Positions 18,562-27,531 of a DNA stretch of 62,643 nt are shown here, piece by piece; the first letter of the stretch is position 1, and every line of letters begins with the position of its first letter. This DNA comes from an uncultured Bacteroidota bacterium (GTDB taxonomy: Bacteria; Bacteroidota; Bacteroidia; Bacteroidales; SZUA-534). The DNA is taken from contig CAMHPA010000012.1 in assembly GCA_946186925.1 (NCBI GenBank), forward strand, positions 1 through 62,643. Reading direction: 5' to 3'. Under the pieces are notes generated by a model that saw nothing but the letters and a program-made list of their open reading frames with translations, did no database searches and was not told the DNA's origin. A program made the position numbers and the translations under genes.

Positions 18562-19161
18562 ATGAGACGAATTATACTTCTATTTTTCGGCATACTGTTT
18601 TACTCTAATATTTGGGCAGATTGTGAGATAACGATAGTTGGCAAAATAGTACAAGTTCCCAATCCGTGTTTGGATTCCCCCTGCCTGCCTGGAATAGTGT
18701 ATGCCATTGAGAATGACACATCTGTTTTCATCATATCAATTGGCAAAAAATGGCTATGGGCTGACCAATCTCTAATCATTAATAATACTACCCTTGAAAC
18801 GAATGATTCTGTGGCGATAATTGGCAACATAAATTGCGCGAAAGACATAAATCTTGATAAATATTACGAAATAGAAGTAAGTTCTTCTTATGCTTTAACC
18901 ACATCGATAGAAAACGAAGAAAACCCTCTCAAGGATGTCCAAGTTTATCCGAACCCTTGTGATTCATATTTGAATATCATCCTAAAACCTAACGTTTCTG
19001 AAAAATCATTCATTCAATTGTTTAATTCATCTGGTCAATTGAAGTTCGAGAACAACACCTCAACAGAACTGACAATTGATATGAACAATTACGAAAAGGG
19101 CATTTACTTTTTAAGAATCGATAACGGTAAAATATCTGATATAAAGATAATTAAGAAATAA
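18562..19161 (+). CDS. Small secreted protein with T9SS type A sorting domain
   Basis: A 199-residue protein with signal peptide (MRRIILLFFGILFYSNIWA), a small beta-rich N-terminal region with Cys residues (CEITIV, CLDSPCLPG), and a classic T9SS sorting domain of about 80 residues: VYPNPCDSYLNI, FNSSGQLKFENN, YEKGIYFLRIDNG, ending IKIIKK. It should be exported by Sec and then secreted by T9SS, remaining on the surface or released. The N-terminal domain is unrecognised. The gene is convergent with mutS, with only 23 bp between stops. Lower GC than its neighbours may suggest separate acquisition. Confidence 0.8.
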   Translation: MRRIILLFFGILFYSNIWADCEITIVGKIVQVPNPCLDSPCLPGIVYAIENDTSVFIISIGKKWLWADQSLIINNTTLETNDSVAIIGNINCAKDINLDKYYEIEVSSSYALTTSIENEENPLKDVQVYPNPCDSYLNIILKPNVSEKSFIQLFNSSGQLKFENNTSTELTIDMNNYEKGIYFLRIDNGKISDIKIIKK

Positions 19162-19184
19162 GGTGATTCCTAAATTTCCACCCA

Positions 19185-21779
19185 TCAAAGTCCCGTAATC
19201 CGCTTAATATCATTCAGTTTATTCAACGCTTCAATAGGCGTAAGATTGTCGATGTCGAGATTTTTTATTTGGTCGCGGATGTCTTTTAGCACAGGGTCTT
19301 CCAACTGAAAGAAACTCAACTGAATACCCGACTGACTCTGCGGCTTGACATCGGTTTCGACGCTGCGGCGCGATTTCTCAAGGTCGCGCAGAATGTTTTC
19401 GGCGCGGGCCACCACGCTCTTGGGCATTCCGGCCATTCGAGCAACGTGAATTCCGAAGCTGTGGTTGCTGCCACCAGGAACCAACTTCCTCAAAAACAGC
19501 ACTTTCTTCTCAACCTCGCGCACCGAGACGTTGTAGTTTTTCACCCGCTCAAACGTCTTTTCCATCTCGTTAAGTTCGTGATAGTGAGTGGCGAACAGCG
19601 TCTTGGCGCGATATTTCGGGTGGTCGTGGATGTACTCAACAATGGCCCACGCAATGCTGATGCCGTCGTAGGTTGATGTGCCGCGGCCCAACTCGTCGAG
19701 CAGAATCAGGCTGCGCTCGCTGATGTTGTTCAGGATGCTTGCGGCCTCGTTCATCTCAACCATAAAGGTCGATTCGCCCACCGAGATGTTGTCCGACGCG
19801 CCCACGCGGGTGAAAATGCGGTCGATGAAGCCGATGTGCGCCGACTGCGCGGGCACATACGAGCCAATCTGCGCCATAATGACAATCAGGGCCGTCTGCC
19901 GCAGCAGCGCCGATTTTCCCGCCATATTCGGGCCCGTGATGATGATAATCTGTTGGTCGTCGTCGTTCAGCACAACATCGTTGGCCACGTATTCCTCACC
20001 AGGCTGCATCTGCGTCTCAATCACGGGGTGGCGGCCGTTGCGGATTTCAAACGTGCGGCTCTCGTCAACATCGGGGCGGCTGTAGTTTCGAATCTGCGCC
20101 GTGCTTGCAAACGACAACAGACAGTCGATTTTCGATAACAAGCTCGCATCCAGTTGGATAGCCGATACAAACTCCGATACGGCAAACACAAGGTCGCTGT
20201 AAATCTTCTGCTCGAGCGCCAGAATCTTTTCCTCGGCACCCAGAATCTTCTCCTCGTACTCCTTCAGTTCGGGCGTGATGTAGCGTTCGGCGCTCACCAG
20301 CGTCTGCTTGCGAATCCACTCCTCGGGCACACGGTCCTTGTAGGTGTTGCGCACCTCGATGTAGTAGCCGAACACGTTGTTGAAACTGATTTTGAGCGAC
20401 GGAATCTCGGTTCTTTCACTCTCTTTTTGCTGAAGTTCAATCAGATAGTCTTTGCCCGAATAGGCGATGTGGCGCAACTCGTCGAGTTCGGCACTCACGC
20501 CCTCGTTTATCGCGCCGCCCTTGGCAATCTGCACAGGCGGGTCCGATTGAATCTCTTTTTCGATGCGCTGACAGATTGACGCACAAGGATTTAACTGCTC
20601 GCCAATGGCCTGAAGCGCCGCCACACCCGACTGCTCGCACACCTTTTTCACAGGCCCGATGGCCTTCAGTGCGTTCTTCAGCGCCAGCATCTCGCGCGGG
20701 TTGATGCGCCCGAACGTCACCTTGCTGATGAGTCGTTCAAGGTCGCCAACGTTCTTCAGTTCGCCTTCAACAGTCTGTTTAGCCTCAACATTATCAATAA
20801 AATAGGTCACAATCTGCTGACGTTCGTTGATGGCCGTCACATTCTTCAGCGGCAGCGACACCCAGCGTTTCAGCATTCGCGAGCCCATCGGTGTCAGCGT
20901 GTTGTCGATGATGTCGATAAGGCTGTGGCCGTCTTCGTTCAACGGACTGAAAATCTCAAGGTTACGGAACGTGAAACGGTCAATCCACACGTACTCGTCC
21001 TCGGCAATGCGGCGGATTCCCGTGATGTTGCCAATTTGCGAGTGTTGGGTGATGTCGAGATAGTAAAGTATTGAACCAGCGGCAATTGTGCCCAAAATCT
21101 GACGGTCGATGCCGAACCCTTTGAGCGACTGCGTCTGAAAATGTTTGAGCAGACGGTCGGTTGCGGCCTGCTCCGAGAACACCCACTCGTCGATGGCGTA
21201 GATGTAGAACCCCATCCCAAACAGTTCCTGAAACTGCTCCTTGGTGCCGCGCTTGTAGATGATTTCTTTCGGTCGGAAACTCTGTATCAGTTTGTTAGCG
21301 TACTCAACACTGCCTTCGGCCACATAAAATTCGCCAGTTGAGATGTCGAGAAACGCAATGCCCGCCATCTTTTTTTCGATGTAAACCGATGCCAGGAAAT
21401 TGTTCTCACGGTTCTCAAGAATGTTGTCGTTTGTCGATACGCCAGGTGTAACCAATTCAGTAACACCGCGTTTCACAAGTGTTTTGCAAAGTTTCGGGTC
21501 TTCAAGTTGTTCGCAGATGGCCACCCGCTGCCCCGCCCTCACCAGTTTCGGCAGGTAGGTGTCGATGGCGTGATACGGGAATCCAGCCATATCAATGGGC
21601 AGCGTCGAACTCGATTTCTTGGTGAGCGTGATGTTCAGAATCTTTGCCGCCTTCACGGCATCTTCGCAATAAGTCTCGTAGAAATCGCCCACGCGGAAAA
21701 GCAGAATGGCATCGGGGTGCTTGGCCTTAATCTGGCTGTACTGCCTCATCAGCGGCGTGTCGAAAATGTCTTTGCCCAT
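19185..21779 (-). CDS. mutS: DNA mismatch repair protein MutS
   Basis: An 864-residue MutS, the mismatch-recognition ATPase that works with MutL. The N-terminal domain has the mismatch-contact motif in [12 protein letters not shown]. The C-terminal ATPase has Walker [18 protein letters not shown] near 616, Walker [16 protein letters not shown], and [10 protein letters not shown]. Length is normal for the family. The start [18 protein letters not shown] at 21779 was preferred over the ATG at 21803 because a -7 box (TAGTTTTG, 21808-21801) would place the transcript start near 21794. It has its own promoter and follows queE on the same strand. Confidence 0.97.
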   Translation of the reverse strand: MGKDIFDTPLMRQYSQIKAKHPDAILLFRVGDFYETYCEDAVKAAKILNITLTKKSSSTLPIDMAGFPYHAIDTYLPKLVRAGQRVAICEQLEDPKLCKTLVKRGVTELVTPGVSTNDNILENRENNFLASVYIEKKMAGIAFLDISTGEFYVAEGSVEYANKLIQSFRPKEIIYKRGTKEQFQELFGMGFYIYAIDEWVFSEQAATDRLLKHFQTQSLKGFGIDRQILGTIAAGSILYYLDITQHSQIGNITGIRRIAEDEYVWIDRFTFRNLEIFSPLNEDGHSLIDIIDNTLTPMGSRMLKRWVSLPLKNVTAINERQQIVTYFIDNVEAKQTVEGELKNVGDLERLISKVTFGRINPREMLALKNALKAIGPVKKVCEQSGVAALQAIGEQLNPCASICQRIEKEIQSDPPVQIAKGGAINEGVSAELDELRHIAYSGKDYLIELQQKESERTEIPSLKISFNNVFGYYIEVRNTYKDRVPEEWIRKQTLVSAERYITPELKEYEEKILGAEEKILALEQKIYSDLVFAVSEFVSAIQLDASLLSKIDCLLSFASTAQIRNYSRPDVDESRTFEIRNGRHPVIETQMQPGEEYVANDVVLNDDDQQIIIITGPNMAGKSALLRQTALIVIMAQIGSYVPAQSAHIGFIDRIFTRVGASDNISVGESTFMVEMNEAASILNNISERSLILLDELGRGTSTYDGISIAWAIVEYIHDHPKYRAKTLFATHYHELNEMEKTFERVKNYNVSVREVEKKVLFLRKLVPGGSNHSFGIHVARMAGMPKSVVARAENILRDLEKSRRSVETDVKPQSQSGIQLSFFQLEDPVLKDIRDQIKNLDIDNLTPIEALNKLNDIKRITGL

Positions 21780-21800
21780 TTCAGTGATTTTTATAACAAG

Positions 21801-21808
21801 CAAAACTA
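21801..21808 (-). promoter_or_regulatory. -7 box TAGTTTTG for mutS
   Basis: A TAnnTTTG match on the minus strand, 22 nt upstream of the chosen mutS start. It rules out the upstream in-frame ATG. Confidence 0.5.
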
Positions 21809-21878
21809 ACTAATCGCACGCGAAATGGCCTTTGTGGCAAGGCGGATTTTTTAAATGGTTGTTAACAAATGTTGTAAT

Positions 21879-22430
21879 TTACCTAATTCCCAGGTATTTA
21901 TGAGTCTGCAACGATAGTCGCCAGTGCGGATGCGCCATAATGTAGGCGACCGTTTCGCTCGTATTCTTGCACGAGCAGGGTTGCAGAAAATAGTGGTCGG
22001 CTTTGATGGCGGTGTGCCATTTCTCAACGTCGGTGCCGACCTGAAAAACCACTTTCACCTCGTTGGCGGCTTTGAGCACGGGCGAGCTGCCCTCTTTTGG
22101 CGATACGGTCACCCAGTCGATGTTGGCGGGAAGCGGACAGGTGCCGTTGGTCTCGATGGCAACCTTTCGGCCCTCGGCGTGCAGCAAATCAACCAGCCGT
22201 TCCGACACTTGCAGTCCAGGTTCGCCGCCGGTGAGCACCACCAGTTGGGGTGCAAATTGCGCCACGGCAGCGGCAATCTGCTCGTCGGTCATTTCGGCGG
22301 TGGGGCGGTGGTCGGTGTCACAGAAGGGGCACGCAAGGTTGCAGCCCGCAAAACGCACAAAAACAGCCGGCGTTCCGGTGTTGTACCCCTCGCCCTGAAG
22401 GCTCTCGAAAATCTCGTTAATCCTTCTCAT
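21879..22430 (-). CDS. queE: 7-carboxy-7-deazaguanine synthase (radical SAM)
   Basis: A 183-residue radical SAM enzyme converting 6-carboxytetrahydropterin to 7-carboxy-7-deazaguanine on the way to preQ0 and queuosine. The AdoMet cluster motif is CNLACPFC (CX3CX2C) near residues 29-36, within FVRFAGCNLACPFCDTDH. LTGGEPGLQ is the GGE motif of the family. The N-terminus INEIFESLQGEGYNTGTPAVF is typical QueE. The start at 22430 overlaps the queD stop by 14 nt, indicating translational coupling. The protein is at the short end of the family, which is usual for Bacteroidetes. Confidence 0.95.
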   Translation of the reverse strand: MRRINEIFESLQGEGYNTGTPAVFVRFAGCNLACPFCDTDHRPTAEMTDEQIAAAVAQFAPQLVVLTGGEPGLQVSERLVDLLHAEGRKVAIETNGTCPLPANIDWVTVSPKEGSSPVLKAANEVKVVFQVGTDVEKWHTAIKADHYFLQPCSCKNTSETVAYIMAHPHWRLSLQTHKYLGIR

Positions 22431-22752
22431 AGGTGGCAATGTTGCCCTCGGTTTCCTGAACAGTCACCTTGTAGCAGTTCTCAATCTGATGACAAATCCA
22501 GTAGGCCAGATTCTCGGCCGTCGGGTTGATGTCGCCCAGAACGTCGTTAATCACCTTGTGGTCGAGTTGGTCGACAATCACGCTTTTGATGCGCGAAAAA
22601 TCGACAACCATACCGTCGGCGTTCAGCTTTTCGGCCTTGCAATAAACGGTTACAATCCAGTTGTGGCCGTGCAGGCTCGTGCACTTGCTCTGATATGGCA
22701 GGCTCAACCTGTGAGCCGATGAAATTTCAAGTCGTTTCGAAACGTAGAACAT
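22417..22752 (-). CDS. queD: 6-carboxy-5,6,7,8-tetrahydropterin synthase
   Basis: A 111-residue member of the 6-pyruvoyl-tetrahydropterin synthase fold that makes 6-carboxytetrahydropterin from dihydroneopterin triphosphate. Zinc-binding histidines appear in SSAHRL and SLHGHNW, and the active-site Cys in YQSKCTSLHGH. VDFSRIK and LDHKVIND are family motifs. It overlaps queE by 14 nt. A 200-bp repeat-filled spacer with a GTAGAGACG palindrome separates it from queC upstream. Confidence 0.95.
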   Translation of the reverse strand: MFYVSKRLEISSAHRLSLPYQSKCTSLHGHNWIVTVYCKAEKLNADGMVVDFSRIKSVIVDQLDHKVINDVLGDINPTAENLAYWICHQIENCYKVTVQETEGNIATYEKD

Positions 22753-22905
22753 ATTGGTGGTAAGTTTTAAGTTTATAAGTTATAAGTTTTATGTGGTGTT
22801 GGGGGTTGGTAAGGGTTTAGGGTTAAGTCGCTTCGCTGTTTAGAAGTTTAGTTTCTAAACCTCTAACCTTCTAACCAATTCACCATTGTTAATTATTGAG
22901 GGTTT

Positions 22906-22933
22906 GTAGAGACGCGGCGCGCCACGTCTCTAC
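22906..22933. repeat. Dispersed GTAGAGACG...CGTCTCTAC palindrome, copy 2
   Basis: A 28-nt palindrome with a GGCGCGCC core and one mismatch between arms. It sits between queD and queC, next to repetitive AT-rich words. Confidence 0.88.
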
Positions 22934-22952
22934 GGTTCCGATTAAACAATTC

Positions 22953-23606
22953 TTAATTTTCATATTCTGTCGTATCTTCGATACCCGCCAGCCGCAGAGC
23001 CTCTTTGCGTTCAATGCAGGTGGCGCAGCGGCCGCAATGTACCTTGCCGCCTTTATAGCAGCTCCACGTTTTCGAGTAATCGACACCCAATCGTTTACCC
23101 TTTCGGGCGATGTCGGCTTTCGAGATGTTGGTGTACGGCGTTAGCAGCGTGATGCCCTCGTAGGTTCCTGCCTCGATGGCGCGGCTCATAGCGTCAGCAA
23201 ACTGCGGACGGCAGTCGGGGTAGATGGCGTGGTCGCCGCTGTGGTTGGCCATCATCACGTGCTTCAGGCCGGCAGTCTCGGCCATTCCGGCTGCCACCGC
23301 AAGCATAATTCCGTTGCGGAACGGCACCACCGTCGATTTCATATTCTCGTCGGCATACGAGCCTTCGGGAATGGCGTCAGCCCCTTCGAGCAGCGAACTG
23401 TGGAAATATTGCTTGAAGAAATCGAGCCGCACGGTTGTGTGCTTGATTCCCAGCTTTTTGCAGTGATATTCGGCAAACGGAATCTCGTCGGCGTTGTGGT
23501 TGCTGCCGTAGTCGAACGATACAGCCAGTGCTATATCGTTTTGATACTCATATAGTAACGTTGTGCTGTCCATTCCGCCGGACAGTATCAGAAGGCTGTC
23601 TTTCAT
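22953..23606 (-). CDS. queC: 7-cyano-7-deazaguanine (preQ0) synthase
   Basis: A 217-residue ATP-dependent enzyme converting 7-carboxy-7-deazaguanine to preQ0. The PP-loop ATP pyrophosphatase motif SGGMDSTT is at residues 9-16. The C-terminal zinc site is CYKGGKVHCGRCATC. Length matches QueC. It follows queF by 12 bp on the same strand and almost certainly shares its transcript. PreQ0 feeds queF next door. It could also serve DNA 7-deazaguanine modification, but no dpd genes are present here. Confidence 0.96.
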   Translation of the reverse strand: MKDSLLILSGGMDSTTLLYEYQNDIALAVSFDYGSNHNADEIPFAEYHCKKLGIKHTTVRLDFFKQYFHSSLLEGADAIPEGSYADENMKSTVVPFRNGIMLAVAAGMAETAGLKHVMMANHSGDHAIYPDCRPQFADAMSRAIEAGTYEGITLLTPYTNISKADIARKGKRLGVDYSKTWSCYKGGKVHCGRCATCIERKEALRLAGIEDTTEYEN

Positions 23607-23618
23607 AGCAATAATGGT

Positions 23619-24089
23619 TTAAAATGTGCGGTTCATCTGCGCCAGCAAACGCTGTTGCTTCAAGGCTTGGTGAGCCTCGTCGGCGTAGTTGGCGAAGGGG
23701 TAGATTGAAATTCCGCCGCGCGGTGTGAAAATGCCGTAAACCTCAAGGTATCGCGGCTGCATCAGCGCCACAAGGTCTTTCATTATTATGTTGATGCAGT
23801 CCTCGTGGAAATCGCCGTGGTTGCGGAAGCTGAAAAGATAGAGTTTCAGCGACTTACTCTCAACCATCCGCTCGTCGGGAATATAGTTGATGTAGATGTG
23901 CGCGAAATCGGGTTGCCCGGTTTTGGGGCAGAGCGTGGTGAACTCGGGGCAGTTCAGCGTTACCAGATAATCGTTCTCGGGGTGCTTGTTGACGAACGTC
24001 TCAAGCATTTGCGGCGCGTAGTCGGTCGGATATTCCGTCCGTTTGTCGCCTAGCAGGGTTACACCTGCCAATTCTTCTTGTGTTCTCAT
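23619..24089 (-). CDS. queF: NADPH-dependent preQ0 reductase
   Basis: A 156-residue QueF of the short unimodular type, reducing the nitrile of preQ0 to the aminomethyl group of preQ1. The catalytic Cys lies in [37 protein letters not shown] is the conserved substrate and NADPH region. It is the first gene of a queF-queC unit, with a -7 box at 24144-24137. The short leader can form an H-type pseudoknot ending 10 nt before the ATG, a possible control element. Confidence 0.96.
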   Translation of the reverse strand: MRTQEELAGVTLLGDKRTEYPTDYAPQMLETFVNKHPENDYLVTLNCPEFTTLCPKTGQPDFAHIYINYIPDERMVESKSLKLYLFSFRNHGDFHEDCINIIMKDLVALMQPRYLEVYGIFTPRGGISIYPFANYADEAHQALKQQRLLAQMNRTF

Positions 24090-24098
24090 ATCGTTTTT

Positions 24099-24125
24099 AG
24101 TTTTAGAGGAAAAACTGAAAGCTCT
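24099..24125 (-). promoter_or_regulatory. Pseudoknot-capable leader of queF
   Basis: On the minus strand AGAG (24125-24122) pairs with CTCT (24108-24105). The enclosed AGTTTT (24116-24111) pairs with AAAACT (24104-24099). This is H-type pseudoknot order, followed by an A-rich tail and the queF ATG at 24089. It resembles preQ1-I architecture, but the inter-helix loop is much shorter than the preQ1-I consensus. Confidence 0.35.
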
Positions 24126-24136
24126 TTTTGCGGGTG

Positions 24137-24144
24137 CAAAGATA
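24137..24144 (-). promoter_or_regulatory. -7 box TATCTTTG for queF-queC
   Basis: An exact TAnnTTTG match. It predicts a leader of roughly 40 nt, just long enough to contain the pseudoknot-capable segment. Confidence 0.65.
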
Positions 24145-24286
24145 GAAAAAATGTTGTTTGATCAGCTAGTTGCTGAAATGGATGGGAAGGCTACCATGTG
24201 ATTTATTGGCGGTAATGATACCATGGGCTGAACATACCGCGGTCATGCATGGTTTTGTTTTGATACCAATAATATAGTAGTAGAAG

Positions 24287-24322
24287 CACAAAAAAACAAA
24301 CTTCGTATAAACGAAATTTGTT
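24287..24322 (-). terminator. Terminator after the 140-residue acidic protein gene
   Basis: On the minus strand an 11-bp stem (24322-24312 with 24305-24295, one mismatch) is followed by a T-run. A second perfect 10-bp hairpin (24335-24344 with 24350-24359) abuts the stop codon. Confidence 0.65.
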
Positions 24323-24358
24323 TTGCTTGCTGATAATCAATAATTTTCTATTATTGAT

Positions 24359-24781
24359 TTACTCATCGTATCCATCACGGAACTTCCCGCCTTTTTCCTG
24401 CCCGTGGTCATCGTCTTCGTCGTCGCTGTAACTGATGTGGATGGCCACCCATTTGTCGTTCAAGGGCACTTTGGCCACGCCCGATAAATCGTACTCGCTC
24501 AATAGGTTGAACACGGTTTTCTCGTTCAGGTCGGTGCCCGATTTGGGATAGCAGAACCAGAGTTTGCCATCGGTTTCAACGGCATTCATCGCTTCGCTGA
24601 GAAGTTCGTCGGCTTCGTCGCGACTCTCGGCAAAAATCTGCACGTAACTGTAGTAGTCTTCCACTTCAGTGTGCACATCAATGCCTTCATTTTTAACCAA
24701 TTGCAGAAACTCTTTGGGGGAATTGAGAATCAAAACGGTCTTACCGCCGGTAAGACTGAGTTTTTTCAAGATAGGGTTCAT
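24359..24781 (-). CDS. Conserved small acidic protein, function unknown
   Basis: A 140-residue soluble protein. It contains YYSYVQIFAESRDEADELL and LWFCYPKSGTDLN, reminiscent of small DUF3052-like proteins that carry a WxxYPK segment, but the assignment is uncertain. The C-terminal tail is strongly charged (SYSDDEDDDHGQEKGGKF). There is no signal peptide or membrane segment. It is a single-gene unit with its own terminator between the que genes and the S46 peptidase. Confidence 0.7.
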   Translation of the reverse strand: MNPILKKLSLTGGKTVLILNSPKEFLQLVKNEGIDVHTEVEDYYSYVQIFAESRDEADELLSEAMNAVETDGKLWFCYPKSGTDLNEKTVFNLLSEYDLSGVAKVPLNDKWVAIHISYSDDEDDDHGQEKGGKFRDGYDE

Positions 24782-25013
24782 TTATTGCATCAATAAATAT
24801 GAATTAGTAGCGCCAAAGTAAATGAAAGTTTTATTCGATACGCACTGAGCACAAAAAATTTTTATTTGCCTCGATATTTTGGTTCAACAAATATTGCTTT
24901 TTAATGTACGTGTCACATATTCAATAGATTAGGTATGCTGTTTACACATCAGCCACACACGCCATTCTATCGGCCACTAAAAACAAACGTCTGTTGTCGT
25001 AGTCCGCCTTCCT

Positions 25014-27158
25014 TCAATCCTTAACAATTTCCATCTCATCAATCAGATGGCGGGCGCCAGCGTACTTGTCGATGAAAAAGAGCACGAAGCGGATGTCGAG
25101 ACAGATGTTGCGGCAGATGTCGGCATCGAACTGCAGGTCGCTCATTGTGCCTTCCCAAACGCGGTCGAAATTCAGGCCGATAAGGTTGCCGTCGGCATCG
25201 AACGCGGGGCTGCCCGAATTGCCGCCAGTGGTGTGGCAAGTACTAATAAAACAAACAGTTAGCGACGAATCGGCATTGCAATACGGACCGAAATCGCACG
25301 CCGCCGAAAGTTGTTTCAGGCGGTCGGGCACTGTGTAGTCGTAAACGTCAAGGTCGCACTTTTCAATTACGCCGCCGAGCGTTGTGAACGGTGCATAACT
25401 GACGGCATCGGTGGTCCGATAGCCGCTGATTTGGCCGTAAGCCACACGGAATGTGGAATTTGCGTCGGGGAAGAAACGCTTGTCGGCAAAACACTCGCGC
25501 TGCAACTGCATAAACAGCCGCTGAAAATCGTCAGTTTTCTTGAGCGATTTTTGCATAGGCGTTTTAATGTTTGAATAGGCAGCGTCAATCTCGACCGTGA
25601 ATTTGAAAAGCGGGTCATTTTCAATCTTTTTGCGCGCTTTCTCGGTGTAATTTCTGAAAGTTGCGAAGGCTTTTGTGGAATCGGCCAGCAGCGATTTTTG
25701 CAGCAACTTGCCGGTCAGTCCACCAATAAATCCCACGGCCCCGCGCAGCGAATTAGGCATATAAAGCGTGTCCGCATTTTCAAGATATTCAAATTCAAGC
25801 ATTTGCGTGATCAACTGGTCTGTCTTCAAATCGTAATCGGCATAAAAATCGCGTAACCAGCCAATGATTTTCGTGCGTTTTTCTTCGTCGGTGCTATTGC
25901 CTTGCAGAACGGTGCGGATGTCGCTGCACAAATCAATCATTTCCGATTTGTAGAACGTCTCGTCGATTTGCAGTTTTGCACGCCTATATTTCTGATATAC
26001 AGCATATTCTTTAGCATAATCATCGAGCAGGGTTCCATATTTCGCCTGGCGCAGAGTGTCGGCGGCAATCCAATCGCGCATCAGCCGCTCGCGTTCGCGT
26101 TTCTTTTCAACCACGCGCTTGGCGGCAAGTCCGCGGCGCTCGCCGTCGAGTTTCTTCCACGCATTGGCAAGGCTGGCAACCTTGCTGGTGTATTTTATCA
26201 TCACCGCCTGGTCGGCGCGCATCCGTTCCTTAATAATGTCGATGGATTTACCGCGGGCGCTCACCACAATCGGATCATAGACATCTTGCGTGGCGGCAAC
26301 GGCAAACGACGGCAGATACTCGTTGGTGGTTCCAGGATAGCCCATCAGCATCACAAAATCGCCTTCGCGCTTCTCTTTTGCGTTTATTTTCAAATAGTTG
26401 CTTGCGCGATACGGCACGTTTTCGGCAGAATATTTTGCAGGACGGTTCAGGCTGTCGGCATAGATGCGGAAAATGGTGAAATCGCCCGTGTGGCGCGGCC
26501 ATACCCAGTTGTCGGTGTCGCCGCCGAACTTGCCCACCGAAATGGGCGGCGTTCCAACCAGTCGTACATCTTCAAAAATCTCATACACAGACAGATAATA
26601 CTCGTTGTTGCAATAAAAAGCATCAACGTGAGCCTTCAGCCCTGTGCTGTCCGACACACGACTTTCAATTTGCGATATATTGCTGTTTATCACTTCATTG
26701 CGGCGTTTAATCGTCATAGTGTCGCTCACACCTTCGAGAACCTGAGCCGTCACATCTTCCATACGTCGCAGAAAGCAGACGCCAATGTCGTTTCTGCCCA
26801 ACTCTTCTGCCTGATTCATAGCCCAAAAGCCGTTGGTAATGTAGTCGTTTTCGAGCGAACTGTGCTGTTGCACAACGCTGAGTCCGCAGTGGTGGTTGGT
26901 GATGACCAAGCCCTGAGCCGATATAACCGAGCCGCTGCAGAAATGCGAGTATGGGCGGTCCAAATCGACGAAGCCCACAACCGCACTGCTCAGGCATTGC
27001 TGGTTGATGTTGTAAATATCGTCGGCAGTCAGGTGCAGGCCCATCTCGCTCATCTCGCCAATGTTGTTCTCAAGCAGAAAAGGCAGCCACATTCCTTCGT
27101 TGGCACGAACCGACAAGGCAAGCAAAATGCCTATAAATGATGTTATTAAGCGTTTCAT
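25014..27158 (-). CDS. S46-family dipeptidyl-peptidase (DPP7/DPP11 type)
   Basis: A 714-residue periplasmic serine exopeptidase that removes dipeptides from peptide N-termini, supplying amino acids to asaccharolytic metabolism in Bacteroidetes. There is a signal peptide at residues 1-19. The chymotrypsin-like halves carry the catalytic His in VITNHHCG (about 88-91) and the catalytic Ser in TGGNSGSPA (about 648), separated by the long helical domain typical of S46. After the Ser comes LNFDRVWEG. From memory, Arg at this position marks the acidic-residue-specific DPP11 branch and Gly the DPP7 branch, so DPP11-like specificity is favoured but not proven. Confidence 0.92.
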   Translation of the reverse strand: MKRLITSFIGILLALSVRANEGMWLPFLLENNIGEMSEMGLHLTADDIYNINQQCLSSAVVGFVDLDRPYSHFCSGSVISAQGLVITNHHCGLSVVQQHSSLENDYITNGFWAMNQAEELGRNDIGVCFLRRMEDVTAQVLEGVSDTMTIKRRNEVINSNISQIESRVSDSTGLKAHVDAFYCNNEYYLSVYEIFEDVRLVGTPPISVGKFGGDTDNWVWPRHTGDFTIFRIYADSLNRPAKYSAENVPYRASNYLKINAKEKREGDFVMLMGYPGTTNEYLPSFAVAATQDVYDPIVVSARGKSIDIIKERMRADQAVMIKYTSKVASLANAWKKLDGERRGLAAKRVVEKKRERERLMRDWIAADTLRQAKYGTLLDDYAKEYAVYQKYRRAKLQIDETFYKSEMIDLCSDIRTVLQGNSTDEEKRTKIIGWLRDFYADYDLKTDQLITQMLEFEYLENADTLYMPNSLRGAVGFIGGLTGKLLQKSLLADSTKAFATFRNYTEKARKKIENDPLFKFTVEIDAAYSNIKTPMQKSLKKTDDFQRLFMQLQRECFADKRFFPDANSTFRVAYGQISGYRTTDAVSYAPFTTLGGVIEKCDLDVYDYTVPDRLKQLSAACDFGPYCNADSSLTVCFISTCHTTGGNSGSPAFDADGNLIGLNFDRVWEGTMSDLQFDADICRNICLDIRFVLFFIDKYAGARHLIDEMEIVKD

Positions 27159-27227
27159 AAAAATGAAGTTTTTCGCGTGAAAAATAGCAAAAAACGCGCC
27201 AAATCGGCAAAATGCGGTTTAGGAACT

Positions 27228-27497
27228 CAATCGGCCTATGGAATGTCGCAAAAATCACTGAATAGAATTGGCAAAAATCACTGAATGGAATCAACAAATA
27301 TCACTGAATGGAATTGGCAAAAACCACTGAATGATAGCGATTTGAACCGTCGAATTTGAATGATAAAAATCACTGAATGAAATTGGTAAAAATCACTGAA
27401 TAGAATCGCGTAATATCACTGAATGAAATCTACAAATATCACTGAATTGAAACAACAAAAATAACTGAATAAAAATTTGTAAATATCAGATAATGAT
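27228..27497 (+). repeat. 23-bp-periodic direct repeat array before the DUF4143 ATPase
   Basis: The core ATCACTGAAT recurs with exact 23-bp phase. CACTGAAT begins at 27256, 27279, 27302, 27325, 27371, 27394, 27417 and 27440. Degenerate copies lie at 27348 and 27463, with partial units at both ends, giving about eleven to twelve units. There are no spacers, so it is not a CRISPR. It ends 2 bp before the -7 box at 27499. The spacer 27159-27531 holds nothing else. Confidence 0.92.
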
Positions 27498-27498
27498 G

Positions 27499-27506
27499 TA
27501 TTTTTG
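27499..27506 (+). promoter_or_regulatory. -7 box TATTTTTG for the ATPase gene
   Basis: A TAnnTTTG match immediately after the 23-bp array. Transcription would start near 27513, favouring the ATG at 27532 (or 27520) over the one at 27493. Confidence 0.55.
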
Positions 27507-27531
27507 CATTCATAAAATTATGCTCGAAACT

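Noticed and set aside
24099..24125. Canonical preQ1-I riboswitch
   Set aside because: Topology fits but the conserved L1/L2 bases and long A-rich L3 loop are not present, so only a pseudoknot-capable leader is claimed.
26056..27140. Long plus-strand frames (up to 412 residues) opposite the S46 peptidase
   Set aside because: They are antisense to a gene with clear signal peptide and catalytic motifs, with no domain support.
27228..27497. CRISPR array
   Set aside because: The unit repeats continuously every 23 bp with no variable spacers of uniform length and no cas genes.
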